From: Deferribacter desulfuricans SSM1
GTDB lineage: Bacteria; Chrysiogenota; Deferribacteres; Deferribacterales; Deferribacteraceae
Direction: 5' to 3'
DNA length: 64,000 nt
NCBI RefSeq assembly: GCF_000010985.1
Contig: NC_013939.1
Location: 1,641,501 to 1,705,500, forward strand
Position numbers and translations under genes: made by a program. The notes beneath the pieces were generated by a model, which worked only from the letters and a program-made list of their open reading frames with translations, did not search any database and was not told the origin of the DNA. The stretch's first letter is position 1. The number at the start of each line of letters is the position of its first letter. Positions 53,644 to 63,980 of this stretch are shown here, one piece after another.

Positions 53644-54390
53644 TTACTTAATATGGCCTTCTTCGACCTCCAGGGTCCGATGTTTAAATGCTTTAAGTAG
53701 TTGAAGGAGTAAACCAGATAGAGCATACCCAGTAAAAAATACAAACAAAAATATTTCAGGATATGAACCTATCACAATAATCATTAAGGTAAATCCAACC
53801 AACAACCTAAAAGGTTTTACACATTGAAGCTCAATCTTTTTAAAACTAAAATATTTTACATTACTGACCATTAAAAATGCTAAAAGATATATAAACAGCA
53901 CAAAACTCAAAGGGATAGTAATCCCATCAGGAGTTCCAAAAATCTCTTTTACAAACAATACACTTGAAGCTATAACCCCCGCAGCAGCAGGTATTGGTAA
54001 TCCAACAAAATACTTGTTATCTATCTTTTTTGTCATCACATTAAATCTTGCCAATCTAAGAGCTCCGCAAGCTACAAAAAGGAAAGCGGCCATCCAGCCC
54101 ACCCTTCCATAAGGGGTAAGCACCCAATTATATACCAGTAAAGCAGGAGCAACCCCAAAAGCAACAAGATCACTTAAAGAGTCCATCTGAATCCCAAAAT
54201 CACTGGTAGCATGCAACATCCTAGCTACCTTTCCATCAAGCCCATCAAAAATAAAAGCAAAAAGTATGGCATAAGAGGCCAAAACAAAATTACCGTTTAC
54301 GGATGCTATTATCGAATAAAAGCCAGAAAACATACTCATCAAAGTTATAAAATTAGGTAAGACATACTCTTTTTTAATCATCTTTTTCAT
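53644..54390 (-). CDS. pssA: CDP-diacylglycerol-serine O-phosphatidyltransferase
   Basis: 248 residues with about seven membrane helices. The CDP-alcohol phosphotransferase motif is present as FDGLDGKVARMLHATSDFGIQMDSLSD (DGxxAR...GxxxDxxxD type). It makes phosphatidylserine in the inner membrane, which Psd, overlapping it by 17 nt, converts to phosphatidylethanolamine. The C-terminus is Leu-rich (LLLQLL, codons at 53695-53712) shortly before the hairpin. The ilvC-psd-pssA-leuA order is a conserved neighbourhood in related phyla. Confidence 0.94.
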   Translation of the reverse strand: MKKMIKKEYVLPNFITLMSMFSGFYSIIASVNGNFVLASYAILFAFIFDGLDGKVARMLHATSDFGIQMDSLSDLVAFGVAPALLVYNWVLTPYGRVGWMAAFLFVACGALRLARFNVMTKKIDNKYFVGLPIPAAAGVIASSVLFVKEIFGTPDGITIPLSFVLFIYLLAFLMVSNVKYFSFKKIELQCVKPFRLLVGFTLMIIVIGSYPEIFLFVFFTGYALSGLLLQLLKAFKHRTLEVEEGHIK

Positions 54391-54997
54391 ACCTTGCTAT
54401 AATGCTTTCACCAGCCTTGACCCTATCATTTATTTCAACAGTAATATAGAAGTCCAACGGTAAATATAAGTCAACTCTTGAAGAAAATTTTATAATACCA
54501 ATTCTATCCCCAATTAACACTTTATCGCCTGACTTTACATAAGCAACTGTCCTTCTGGCAACTAGACCAGCAACCTGTTTTAAAACAATTTCACCATATT
54601 TAGTGCTTAATCTTATAATATTCTGCTCATTTTCCAACGAACTTTTGGGGTTATCAGCCGCAAGAAATTTCCCAGGCTTGTGCTCAACTGAAACCACTTC
54701 ACCTTCCAATGGTGCTCTATTCACATGAACATCGAAAATATTCATAAAAATTGAAATCTTTTTAAAAGTTTTATCATCGAAGTTTTCTTCAGTGATTTCA
54801 ACAATTTTACCATCTGCAGGGGAAACAACAATATCATCATAAGGAGGTATGTTTCTCTCTGGATCTCTAAAAAACCATATAAAGAATGCAACTAAAACAA
54901 GTAAAATAATAAGCAAAATATTTTTTGGAAATAACAATATTACAAAAAAAACTATTATGCTTGTAATTATAAAAGGGAACCCTTCTTTAGCTATCAA
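54374..54997 (-). CDS. psd: Phosphatidylserine decarboxylase, short pyruvoyl type
   Basis: 207 residues, with N-terminal membrane helices (about 9-42), then WFFRDPERNIPP and VSPADGKIVEI. The maturation site of this short class is usually FGS; here it reads F171-S172-S173-R174 (KFSSRVD), so the residue before the pyruvoyl-forming Ser is Ser and not Gly. Ser-Ser self-cleavage is known in the pyruvoyl histidine decarboxylase of Lactobacillus 30a. Start is TTG with GGAG 8 nt upstream. It works with PssA to make phosphatidylethanolamine. Confidence 0.9.
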   Translation of the reverse strand: MIAKEGFPFIITSIIVFFVILLFPKNILLIILLVLVAFFIWFFRDPERNIPPYDDIVVSPADGKIVEITEENFDDKTFKKISIFMNIFDVHVNRAPLEGEVVSVEHKPGKFLAADNPKSSLENEQNIIRLSTKYGEIVLKQVAGLVARRTVAYVKSGDKVLIGDRIGIIKFSSRVDLYLPLDFYITVEINDRVKAGESIIARYEKDD

Positions 54998-55060
54998 TAT
55001 AAATCTCCACTTTTTTTTAAATATTATAATTTAATTATCACTATTAGCAATAGAAAATAT

Positions 55061-55088
55061 GAGGCTGTCACATAATAATGACAGCCTC
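55061..55088. terminator. Hairpin between ilvC and psd
   Basis: GAGGCTGTCA (55061-55070) and TGACAGCCTC (55079-55088) are perfectly complementary. On the minus strand it is followed by ATATTTTC, a modest T-tract, so it is a weak terminator or RNA-processing stem. Its sequence resembles the ends of the dispersed repeat family. Confidence 0.55.
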
Positions 55089-55101
55089 TTTACATATTAT
55101 A

Positions 55102-56118
<1,017 letters not shown>

Positions 56119-56140
56119 CTAACCACCTCATATTTTATTT

Positions 56141-56656
56141 TTATGATGTTTTGCTATAATCAGGAGTTGCTTTACTCCCTCTTGCAATCGCCACAAAACC
56201 TGTTTTTATTACCTCAATAATACCGTAAGGTTCAAGCACTTTTATAAAAGCTTTATTTTTATCATCTGTCCCTGTAATTTCAACAATTAAAGAATCACCT
56301 GTAATATCAACAACTTTACCCCTAAATGTGTTAATTATATTAAAAATGTCAGGTCTAGTTTTTGAGGTAGCATGGACCTTGACTAACATCATCTCCCTTT
56401 CTATATGATCCATCGGGGTAACATCTCTAACTTTAATTACATTTATCAATTTTCTGAGTTGTTTTATAATCTGTTCAATAATCCTTTCATCACCAGAAGT
56501 CACAATAGTCATAACAGAAAATCTTGGGTCATGAGTAGTATTTACTGATAGACTTTCTATATTGTAGCCTCTCCCACTAAAAAGTCCGGCAACTCTTGAT
56601 AAAACCCCAAATTTATTTTCTACTAAAACTGATATTATATGTCTCATTTCACCCAT
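56141..56656 (-). CDS. ilvN: Acetolactate synthase small (regulatory) subunit
   Basis: 171 residues, the roughly 160-residue bacterial form. An ACT domain (HIISVLVENKFGVLSRVAGLFSGRGYNIESLSV) binds valine for feedback, followed by the C-terminal domain (FRGKVVDITGDSLIVEITG) that activates IlvB. It starts 1 nt after ilvB ends. Confidence 0.96.
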   Translation of the reverse strand: MGEMRHIISVLVENKFGVLSRVAGLFSGRGYNIESLSVNTTHDPRFSVMTIVTSGDERIIEQIIKQLRKLINVIKVRDVTPMDHIEREMMLVKVHATSKTRPDIFNIINTFRGKVVDITGDSLIVEITGTDDKNKAFIKVLEPYGIIEVIKTGFVAIARGSKATPDYSKTS

Positions 56657-56657
56657 C

Positions 56658-58349
56658 TTAATCCCCCAAGATCATTTCATTTAATGCTGCCCCTGCAGGA
56701 ACCATAGGGAATACATTTTCTTCTCTATCCACTACAAAATCCATTAATACAGGCAAATCTTTTATCTTCATTGCCTCACGCAAAATAGGTTCTACATCTT
56801 CTGGTTTTTCAGCTCTAAAAGCAGGACAACCATAACTCTCTGCAAGTTTTAAAAAGTCTGGCTGACACTCCAGACAGGAGTATGAATATCTATTATTAAA
56901 AAAGAGATTTTGCCATTGCCTTATCATCCCTAAAAATTTATTATTCAAAATTGCTACTTTTACACCAACTCTATACTGAACAGCAGTACAAATCTCTTGC
57001 ATATTCATGAGAAAACTACCATCACCAGCAATATCAAATACCTCTTTATCAGGTCTTCCTATTTTTGCGCCAATAGCAGCAGGGAAACCAAAACCCATAG
57101 TTCCTAAGCCACCTGAAGATATAAATTGCCTTGGATCTTTAAACCTATAAAACTGGCCAGCCCACATCTGATTTTGCCCAACTTCTGTGCAGATAATTGC
57201 ATCCCCTTTAGTTACTTCATAGATTTTCTCAACTACAAACTGAGGTTTAATGATTTTTTTGCTCGGTTTGTATGAAAAAGGGTGCTCACTATCCCAAGCT
57301 TTTATCTGAGCTAACCAATTTTCTCTATCTTTTTTCCTCTTTTCCCAATCATAACTGCCAATATATTTTAATATTTGATTTAAAACTACCTTACAGTCTC
57401 CAACAATTGGAATATCTATCACAACATTTTTACTTATTGATGCAGGATCAATATCGATATGAGCTATCTTTGCATGAGGAGCAAAACCATCTAATCTCCC
57501 TGTGGATCTATCAGAAAATCTTGTCCCTATAGCTATAATAAAATCTGTCTCAGTCATAGCCATATTGGAAGCATAATTTCCATGCATCCCTAACCATCCG
57601 ATAAAATTAGGATGGTCTCCTGGGAAACCACCAAGCCCCATAAATGACGAAACAACTGGTAAGTTAATTTTTTCAACAAATTCCAACAACTCTTTATGTG
57701 CTTCACTAATTCTAACACCACCACCCATATAAATTACTGGTTTCTTAGCACCTTCCAATGTCTTTAAAAGCTTCTTAATTTGCATTGGATGACCTTCATA
57801 GTTTGGATTATATCCAAGTAACTCCACCTTCTCCGGATATTTAAATTTAGTTTTCGATGCTACAACATCTTTTGGTAAATCTATTACAACAGGTCCAGGT
57901 CTTCCAGTTCTTGCAATATAAAACGCTTCTCTAATCGATGGTGCCAATTCTTTAATATCCTTTATCAAATAGCTATGTTTTACTATTGGTCTAGTGATCC
58001 CAATTATATCAGCTTCCTGAAAGGCATCCCCACCAATAAGTGAAGTGGGAACCTGACCAGTAAAAACTACTAATGGTACAGAATCCATATATGCATTTGT
58101 AATACCTGTAACCAAATTTGTGGCACCTGGCCCACTTGTTGCCATACAAACACCAACTTTTCCCGTAGCTCTTGCATAACCATCCGCTGCATGAATACCA
58201 CCCTGCTCATGCCTTGGTAAAATATGTTTTATATCTGCATCAAATAGAGTATCATAAATCCCCAGTAACACACCACCGGGGTAGCCAAAAATAACCTCTA
58301 CATTCTCCCTTTTTAAACATTCAACTAATATTTCTGCGCCTGTTTTCAT
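56658..58349 (-). CDS. ilvB: Acetolactate synthase large subunit
   Basis: 563 residues, a thiamine diphosphate enzyme. GYPGGVLLGIYD and LPRHEQGGIHAADGYARATG (catalytic Glu) in the N-terminal domain, then a FAD-binding middle domain, then the TPP motif GDGSFLMNMQEICTAVQYRVGVKVAILNNK. It condenses pyruvate or ketobutyrate at the branch point of isoleucine, valine and leucine. AGGAG precedes the ATG. Confidence 0.97.
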   Translation of the reverse strand: MKTGAEILVECLKRENVEVIFGYPGGVLLGIYDTLFDADIKHILPRHEQGGIHAADGYARATGKVGVCMATSGPGATNLVTGITNAYMDSVPLVVFTGQVPTSLIGGDAFQEADIIGITRPIVKHSYLIKDIKELAPSIREAFYIARTGRPGPVVIDLPKDVVASKTKFKYPEKVELLGYNPNYEGHPMQIKKLLKTLEGAKKPVIYMGGGVRISEAHKELLEFVEKINLPVVSSFMGLGGFPGDHPNFIGWLGMHGNYASNMAMTETDFIIAIGTRFSDRSTGRLDGFAPHAKIAHIDIDPASISKNVVIDIPIVGDCKVVLNQILKYIGSYDWEKRKKDRENWLAQIKAWDSEHPFSYKPSKKIIKPQFVVEKIYEVTKGDAIICTEVGQNQMWAGQFYRFKDPRQFISSGGLGTMGFGFPAAIGAKIGRPDKEVFDIAGDGSFLMNMQEICTAVQYRVGVKVAILNNKFLGMIRQWQNLFFNNRYSYSCLECQPDFLKLAESYGCPAFRAEKPEDVEPILREAMKIKDLPVLMDFVVDREENVFPMVPAGAALNEMILGD

Positions 58350-58358
58350 ATTTTTCTC

Positions 58359-60017
58359 CTACTGCAATTTTTTAAAGATAGCACCTTCGGCAGCACTACT
58401 AACATTTAAAGCATATTTATACAGATATCCTGTTTTAATTTTAGGCTCAGGTTTAACCCAATTTCTTCTTCTCTTTTCAAGTTCTTCTTCAGATACTAAC
58501 AACTCAATTTTTCTTTCTGGTATATTTATATATATCTCATCACCATCTTCAACTAAACCTATGACTCCACCTTCGGCAGCCTCAGGGGAAATATGTCCAA
58601 TACAAGGCCCCCTAGTGCCACCAGAAAACCTCCCATCGGTAATTAGTGCCACTTTATCTAGCTCCATCCCTGCTATAGCAGCAGTTGGCGCAAGCATCTC
58701 TCTCATCCCTGGTCCACCTTTTGGCCCTTCATAACGGATAACCACAACATTACCATTTTCTATTTTACCACCCATTATAGCTTCCATAGCTTCTTCCTCA
58801 GAATTATACACTTTAGCAGTCCCTTTAAAAACCATCATCTCTTTAGATACAGCAGATTGTTTTACCACTGAACCCATTGGTGCTAAGTTACCTTTTAAAA
58901 CAGCGATACCACCTTCTTTGTGATATGGATTATCAATAGGTCTTATAACATCCTCATCAAAGACAATCGCTCTTTTTGCAATCTCTTTAGTAGTCAAACC
59001 AGAAACAGTTTGATTATCCTCTATCAAAGACTCCAACCTTTTTAAAACCGCAGGTATCCCTCCAGCAAAATCGAGATCCTCCATAAAAAATTCACCACCA
59101 GGTCTCAAATTGCTAATATGTGGAACCTTTTTACTTAGCTCATCAAAAAGATCTAAACTTAACTTTATTCCTGCCTCATGTGCAATTGCAGGTAAATGCA
59201 ATGTGGTGTTTGTAGAACCACCAAGTGCCAAATCAACTATAACAGCATTTTTGAAAGCTTTTTCGTTTAAAATATCTTTAGGTTTAATATCTTCTCTAAT
59301 AAGATCACAAATTCTAACACCACTATCAAAAGCAATATGTTTTTTCTTTGACATTACAGCCAAAGCTGTGCCACAACCAGGTAAGCTCATCCCCATTGTT
59401 TCAGTAAGGCAAGCCATAGTATTTGCTGTGTATAAGCCCTGACAAGAGCCAGCAGATGGGCAAGCACACTGTTCCAAGTTACTCATTTCAAAATCATCTA
59501 TTTCACCCTTTTTATATTTTGCCATAGCCTCAAAAGTATCTCTTACAAAAGATCTTCTTTCCCCTCTCCAATGACCACTAAGCATAGGTCCAGCTGTAAC
59601 AAATATTGAAGGGACATTTAATCTTGCGGCTGCCATCAACATACCAGGGGTAATCTTATCACAGTTTGTCAAAAAAACTACGCCATCAAGCTGATGAGCT
59701 TCCACAACACATTCTATCATATCTGCAATTGCTTCTCTACTAGGTAAAGAGTAATGCATCCCTTTATGCCCCATTGCAATACCATCGCATATCCCTGGAA
59801 CAGAAAAAATAAAAGAATATCCTCCCCCTGTATGAACACCTTTTTCTATAAAACGCTCTAAATCCCTCATCCCAGAATGTCCAGGTATTAAATCTGTAAA
59901 ACTTGAACATATACCTATAAACGGTCTATCCATTGAACTTTTAGGTACTCCACTTCCATGTAAAAGAGCTCTATGTGGTGCCCTTTCTAAACCTTTTTTA
60001 ACATTTTCACTTCTCAT
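58359..60017 (-). CDS. ilvD: Dihydroxy-acid dehydratase
   Basis: 552 residues. Iron-sulfur cysteines are seen in [31 protein letters not shown] and near the N-terminus; [23 protein letters not shown] is the C-terminal family signature. It forms the keto acids for isoleucine and valine. First gene of the ilvDBNC-psd-pssA-leuA unit, with AGGAGAG before the ATG. A dispersed repeat lies about 100 bp upstream. No T-box or leader peptide recognised. Confidence 0.97.
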   Translation of the reverse strand: MRSENVKKGLERAPHRALLHGSGVPKSSMDRPFIGICSSFTDLIPGHSGMRDLERFIEKGVHTGGGYSFIFSVPGICDGIAMGHKGMHYSLPSREAIADMIECVVEAHQLDGVVFLTNCDKITPGMLMAAARLNVPSIFVTAGPMLSGHWRGERRSFVRDTFEAMAKYKKGEIDDFEMSNLEQCACPSAGSCQGLYTANTMACLTETMGMSLPGCGTALAVMSKKKHIAFDSGVRICDLIREDIKPKDILNEKAFKNAVIVDLALGGSTNTTLHLPAIAHEAGIKLSLDLFDELSKKVPHISNLRPGGEFFMEDLDFAGGIPAVLKRLESLIEDNQTVSGLTTKEIAKRAIVFDEDVIRPIDNPYHKEGGIAVLKGNLAPMGSVVKQSAVSKEMMVFKGTAKVYNSEEEAMEAIMGGKIENGNVVVIRYEGPKGGPGMREMLAPTAAIAGMELDKVALITDGRFSGGTRGPCIGHISPEAAEGGVIGLVEDGDEIYINIPERKIELLVSEEELEKRRRNWVKPEPKIKTGYLYKYALNVSSAAEGAIFKKLQ

Positions 60018-60113
60018 TGCAACTCTCCTGTTTAATGTTACTTAAAATTGTTAAATAATTATCACAGTAATAAATCATTTTCAATCTATTTTTTATTGAA
60101 TTCAAAATTTAAA

Positions 60114-60265
60114 GATTGTTGCACAATAAATCAATTTTTTGATACCAATTTAATTTTGAAATTACATCATCGCTTCTGCTCCTCTCAATAACTGGAAAAT
60201 TGTTCGTTGCAAGCGTTAGTGAAGCAATCTGATGTAGTTAAGCAATTATTATTGTATCCACACTC
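60114..60265. repeat. Dispersed palindromic repeat, copy 7 (degenerate)
   Basis: Left end GATTGTTGCACAATAAATC, decayed core (TCGCTTCTGCTCC...GCGTTAGTGAAGCAATCTGATG), right arm TTAAGCAATTATTATTGTATCCACACTC. Many differences from the other copies suggest an older insertion. Confidence 0.75.
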
Positions 60266-60280
60266 AATCAAAAAATGTCC

Positions 60281-63200
60281 TTATTTTTTAAATTTAATCC
60301 CCACCATAGTAACATCATCTTTTTGTTTATTATCGCCAATAAATTTTAATAATTCTTCATAAATATATGCTATTACTTCCTCGGATGAACCACCGCAATT
60401 ATTTTTGATTGTGGCAAATAACCTTTCCAATCCAAAAAAATCACCAAAAATATTTTCTGCTTCAACAATACCATCGGTATAAACAAAGAGGAATTCATCT
60501 TTTGAAAAACTATATTCAAACTGCTCAAACTCATACTCTTTAATCACCCCTAATAAAGGATCCCCACCTTCCAATTCCTTTATTTCACCCTGTTTGCAAA
60601 CTAGCGGTTTTGGATGGCCAGCATTTGTATAAATAATTTTATTCCTTTTAAAATCTAATCTAAGATATACCAAAGTTATAATAAATTCTAATTTTTCAAG
60701 GTCGTCATAGATTTCATAATTTAATTTTTTAATAATATCTTTAGGTTGTAAATTAGGATTCGTAGCAATTATACTTTTTATAAGTGTTCTGACTTCTGAC
60801 ATCAAAAGAGCAGAGGCAACATTATGTCCAGAAACATCTGCAATTACAACATCTAACACATCATCCCCAATTTCAAAATAATCATAATAATCTCCACCTA
60901 CAAACTCGTAAGCGTAACAAACGCCTGCAAAATCGATATAATTTATAGCTGGAGGTTTATCTGGCAATAATGAGCGTTGGATGCTTCTTGCAATCTCAAG
61001 TTCCTTTGCTATTTCCCTCATTTTAATAATTTCTCTTGTTTGCTCATGGCTTTTTATGGAAAATGCTATCTGATGAGCTACACTTTCTAATAAAGTAATA
61101 AATTCATTGGTATACATCCCCTTGTAAATTTTTGAAAAAAATGAAATCACGCCCTTTACTTCATTTTCAATGATTAGTGGTAAATGACAAAAGGATAAAT
61201 AACCTGCTTCTTTAATTTCCAATACATTCTCATTTATTGGTATTAAATTTATATCATTAACTGCTATAGGTTTTTTCTCTTTAATAGATTTTCCTAAAAA
61301 TGAAGACTCTAACTCTTCCAATTTTCTATCCAAATCCAAGTTTTGTGACAACTGTCCCGCATATGCTGTCATTTTCAACACATCACCTTCTAAAACCCGC
61401 AAAACCACTAGATCAAATTTAAAAGTTTTCTTCAACAAATTTAACGATTTAATAATTTTCTGGTTTAAGCTACCTGGCCCAGAAAATATTTTTGATATCT
61501 CCAATAATACATTTAATTCTGATACCCTTTTCACCAATGTATCTTTTGATTCCCCCACACTATAAGATACCAAATCTTTAAATATATCTATTACCTTATC
61601 TTCACCTTTTCCTAACATATCTAAATATGATTCAACTATTAATTTCGATGCACCAGGCCCCACAATTTCAGAAATAACCTTTTCGGAAAAATCTCTCAAT
61701 TCTGCTAAATCTGATAAGTTTAATTCAGCAACACTCTTACCTTTTTCCTCTAAATGTTTTGTTAACTTTTCATCAGCTAACCTTTCCCCCACAAATTTTG
61801 ATAATAAAGCAAAAATATCGTCATAACTCAAATTTACTATCGTTTTCTTCTTAACACTCATCAATTCCCTTAAATAAAACTCACGTTTAAAAATTAGAGA
61901 AGTTTCAATCTCCAACTCTGTCTGCTTTGTAAGAAGTGAAACAATCACCATAATCGCTATATTGAAAAACATACTCCAAAACATAGAGTGTGACCAAATA
62001 TCCAACGTATCTAAGCCAAACAGTGCATAAGGTTTTAAAAAGGGTAAACCAAATAGACCATCAAACATTATTTTTTCACTTAGTAAACCAGAGTTTATCA
62101 TATCAGGAACAATCAAAGTGAAAAACCATATTAAAAAACCAGAAATAATCCCAGCTATGGCTCCTTTTTCATTTACCTTTTCCCAAAACATACCCAATAA
62201 AATGGCAGGCGCAAATTGGCTAACAGCAGCAAAAGATGTTAAACCTATACTTACCAGAGAAAAATGCTTCCCAATGTATTTAAAATAAAAAAAACTTATC
62301 AACACTATAGCAACGACTAATAACCTTTTAAAAAAAATTAATACAAAAGATAAATTTATTTTAACAAGCCTTTTGACAAAGATTGGTATCACAATATTAT
62401 TGACAACCATATTTGCTATACTTACAGAGGAAACAATAACCATCCCGGATCCAGCAGCAAGACCACCCAAATAGACCAGCAAAGATAAAAATTGATTATC
62501 GTTATTAATGAAAAGATTTAAAATATAATAATCAGGATCACCTGTATTATTGAATATTAAAATCCCTGCAAAAGCTATTGGAATTACAAAAATATTTATG
62601 AGCAAAAGATACAAAGGGAATAAATACATCCCCTTATCTATATGCTCACTATCCAAATTTTCTATCACTGCTACATGAAACTGCCTTGGTAAAAACATAA
62701 CAGCAAACATACTCATTATAATCATTGTAAACCACTGAAAATAACTACTTAAAGACTCTTTGACTGTGATAAGGCTATCAAATTTATTTACAATTAATAC
62801 ATTTTTACTCATTGCCATTTGCTTAAAAATGTCCCCAAACCCATCGAAAAGATAAAAAGTAATATACCCTCCAGCTATTAAGAAAATCACAAGTTTAAAT
62901 ACTGATTCAAAAGCAATTATTGAAATCAAACCAGGATGTTTTCTAGCTTCCGTAACATGCCTGGTACCAAAAAAAGCCCCAATAATACCGATAACAAGAG
63001 AAAAATAGAATGAAAAATCATTTAATATACCACTATTATTACTACTAAAACTCTTACCAGAAACAATAAAAAATGTTTCGTTTATCGCCTTTAACTGCAA
63101 TGCAATATAAGGTATTATCCCAAAGATACAAAATAAAGAAACTGCAATACCCAAATATTTTGATTTTCCATACCTAAAGCTTAGAAAATCGGCTATAGAA

Positions 63201-63490
63201 GTAATATTATATTCTTCTGATATTCTAATTATATGCCTTAAAAATATCCACCATGTAAAAACAACTAAAGTTGGTCCTATATAGATTGTTATAAAATCTA
63301 TGCCACTTGTGGCAGCTCGCCCAACTGATCCATAATAAGTCCAAGTAGTACAATAAACACCTAAAGTTAAAGAATAAACATAAGGATTAGCCAAAATCTT
63401 TTTATTTTTTTTAAATAATTTCTCTCCAATATATGCTATTAAAAATAAAAATAAAAAATACACTGCTGTCAGCAAATATACAACATTCAT
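60281..63490 (-). CDS. Sodium:solute symporter-like membrane domain fused to GAF and SpoIIE-type PP2C phosphatase
   Basis: 1069 residues. Residues 1-520 form a sodium:solute symporter (SLC5) domain of about 13 helices, beginning YSLTLGVYCTTWTYYGSVGRAA as in the CbrA/PutP-like sensor group. Residues 550-625 (ALLSKFVGERLADEKL...EIVGPGASKLIVES) match the linker that in CbrA-like proteins precedes the histidine kinase. A GAF-like domain (about 665-815) and a coiled coil lead to the PP2C (850-1069) with GGD (865-866), DVSGH (D884), NAGHPKPL, YTDGI (D1006) and KDDVT. It likely senses or transports a solute and signals by dephosphorylation. The small partner gene ends 1 nt upstream. Confidence 0.85.
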   Translation of the reverse strand: MNVVYLLTAVYFLFLFLIAYIGEKLFKKNKKILANPYVYSLTLGVYCTTWTYYGSVGRAATSGIDFITIYIGPTLVVFTWWIFLRHIIRISEEYNITSIADFLSFRYGKSKYLGIAVSLFCIFGIIPYIALQLKAINETFFIVSGKSFSSNNSGILNDFSFYFSLVIGIIGAFFGTRHVTEARKHPGLISIIAFESVFKLVIFLIAGGYITFYLFDGFGDIFKQMAMSKNVLIVNKFDSLITVKESLSSYFQWFTMIIMSMFAVMFLPRQFHVAVIENLDSEHIDKGMYLFPLYLLLINIFVIPIAFAGILIFNNTGDPDYYILNLFINNDNQFLSLLVYLGGLAAGSGMVIVSSVSIANMVVNNIVIPIFVKRLVKINLSFVLIFFKRLLVVAIVLISFFYFKYIGKHFSLVSIGLTSFAAVSQFAPAILLGMFWEKVNEKGAIAGIISGFLIWFFTLIVPDMINSGLLSEKIMFDGLFGLPFLKPYALFGLDTLDIWSHSMFWSMFFNIAIMVIVSLLTKQTELEIETSLIFKREFYLRELMSVKKKTIVNLSYDDIFALLSKFVGERLADEKLTKHLEEKGKSVAELNLSDLAELRDFSEKVISEIVGPGASKLIVESYLDMLGKGEDKVIDIFKDLVSYSVGESKDTLVKRVSELNVLLEISKIFSGPGSLNQKIIKSLNLLKKTFKFDLVVLRVLEGDVLKMTAYAGQLSQNLDLDRKLEELESSFLGKSIKEKKPIAVNDINLIPINENVLEIKEAGYLSFCHLPLIIENEVKGVISFFSKIYKGMYTNEFITLLESVAHQIAFSIKSHEQTREIIKMREIAKELEIARSIQRSLLPDKPPAINYIDFAGVCYAYEFVGGDYYDYFEIGDDVLDVVIADVSGHNVASALLMSEVRTLIKSIIATNPNLQPKDIIKKLNYEIYDDLEKLEFIITLVYLRLDFKRNKIIYTNAGHPKPLVCKQGEIKELEGGDPLLGVIKEYEFEQFEYSFSKDEFLFVYTDGIVEAENIFGDFFGLERLFATIKNNCGGSSEEVIAYIYEELLKFIGDNKQKDDVTMVGIKFKK

Positions 63491-63491
63491 A

Positions 63492-63692
63492 TCACTGTTT
63501 CCGTTTTCTTAAAAATAAAACAAAAACATAAACAACTAAAATTGACCCAAACCAACCGATAAAAAAATACAAATATATCAACGGAATCCCAAAGATAAAT
63601 ACTCTTTTGTCAAAAATAGTTATAAAAGGATAATTGATAAAAATAAACCCTAAAATAAATAAAAATAGCCAAACAGTAGTTATCCTACTCAT
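63492..63692 (-). CDS. Small two-helix membrane protein, DUF3311-like
   Basis: 66 residues with two membrane helices (about 6-26 and 34-61) and a basic C-terminus (LRKRKQ). Small proteins of this kind (DUF3311 and similar) commonly precede sodium:solute symporter genes, and this one ends 1 nt before the symporter-phosphatase gene. It is probably an accessory subunit. The ATG follows a TATAAT by 6 nt, so its mRNA may be leaderless. Confidence 0.7.
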   Translation of the reverse strand: MSRITTVWLFLFILGFIFINYPFITIFDKRVFIFGIPLIYLYFFIGWFGSILVVYVFVLFLRKRKQ

Positions 63693-63698
63693 AGTTTA

Positions 63699-63726
63699 AT
63701 TATAACAAATTTAAAGGGTTTGTCAT
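63699..63726 (-). promoter_or_regulatory. Promoter of the symporter-phosphatase operon, probably leaderless
   Basis: Minus strand ATGACA (63721-63726), 16-nt spacer, TATAAT (63699-63704), then 6 nt to the start codon of the small membrane gene. No RBS is seen. Confidence 0.5.
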
Positions 63727-63750
63727 CAAATGTTTTTGTACTACTGAACA

Positions 63751-63960
63751 GAGGATGCTGCACAATAGCCTATAGTGTTGACAATTATCATAATCATGAG
63801 ATTGCTTCCCCCGCCATTAACGTTTAAAATACCCTTAACAAATTTTAAACTCAATAACTCCCACTAAATGGCGGGGTCGCAAAGACCACAAAATGCAGTC
63901 ATTGCAAGCGTCAGCAAAGCAATCTGTATAGTTGCACTGTTTTATTGTGCAACAGCTTTC
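63751..63960. repeat. Dispersed palindromic repeat, copy 8, carrying the CCCCGCC module
   Basis: Left end GAGGATGCTGCACAATAG, half-core GAGATTGCTTC, then a 69-bp module (63808-63876) bounded by CCCCGCCATT and AATGGCGGGG (perfect 10-bp inverted ends), then TCGCAAAGACC...GCAGTCATTGCAAGCG, GCAATCTG and right end TTTATTGTGCAACAGC. The whole unit is in the opposite orientation to copy 6. It fills most of the last 300 bp. Confidence 0.85.
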
Positions 63961-63980
63961 AAAAAGGGCAAAACGCCCTT
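63961..63980 (-). terminator. Probable terminator of a minus-strand gene beyond the right edge
   Basis: AAGGGC and GCCCTT pair across AAAAC. On the minus strand a TTTTTG tract follows. No frame ends inside the window on this side, so the gene lies beyond 64000. Confidence 0.6.
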
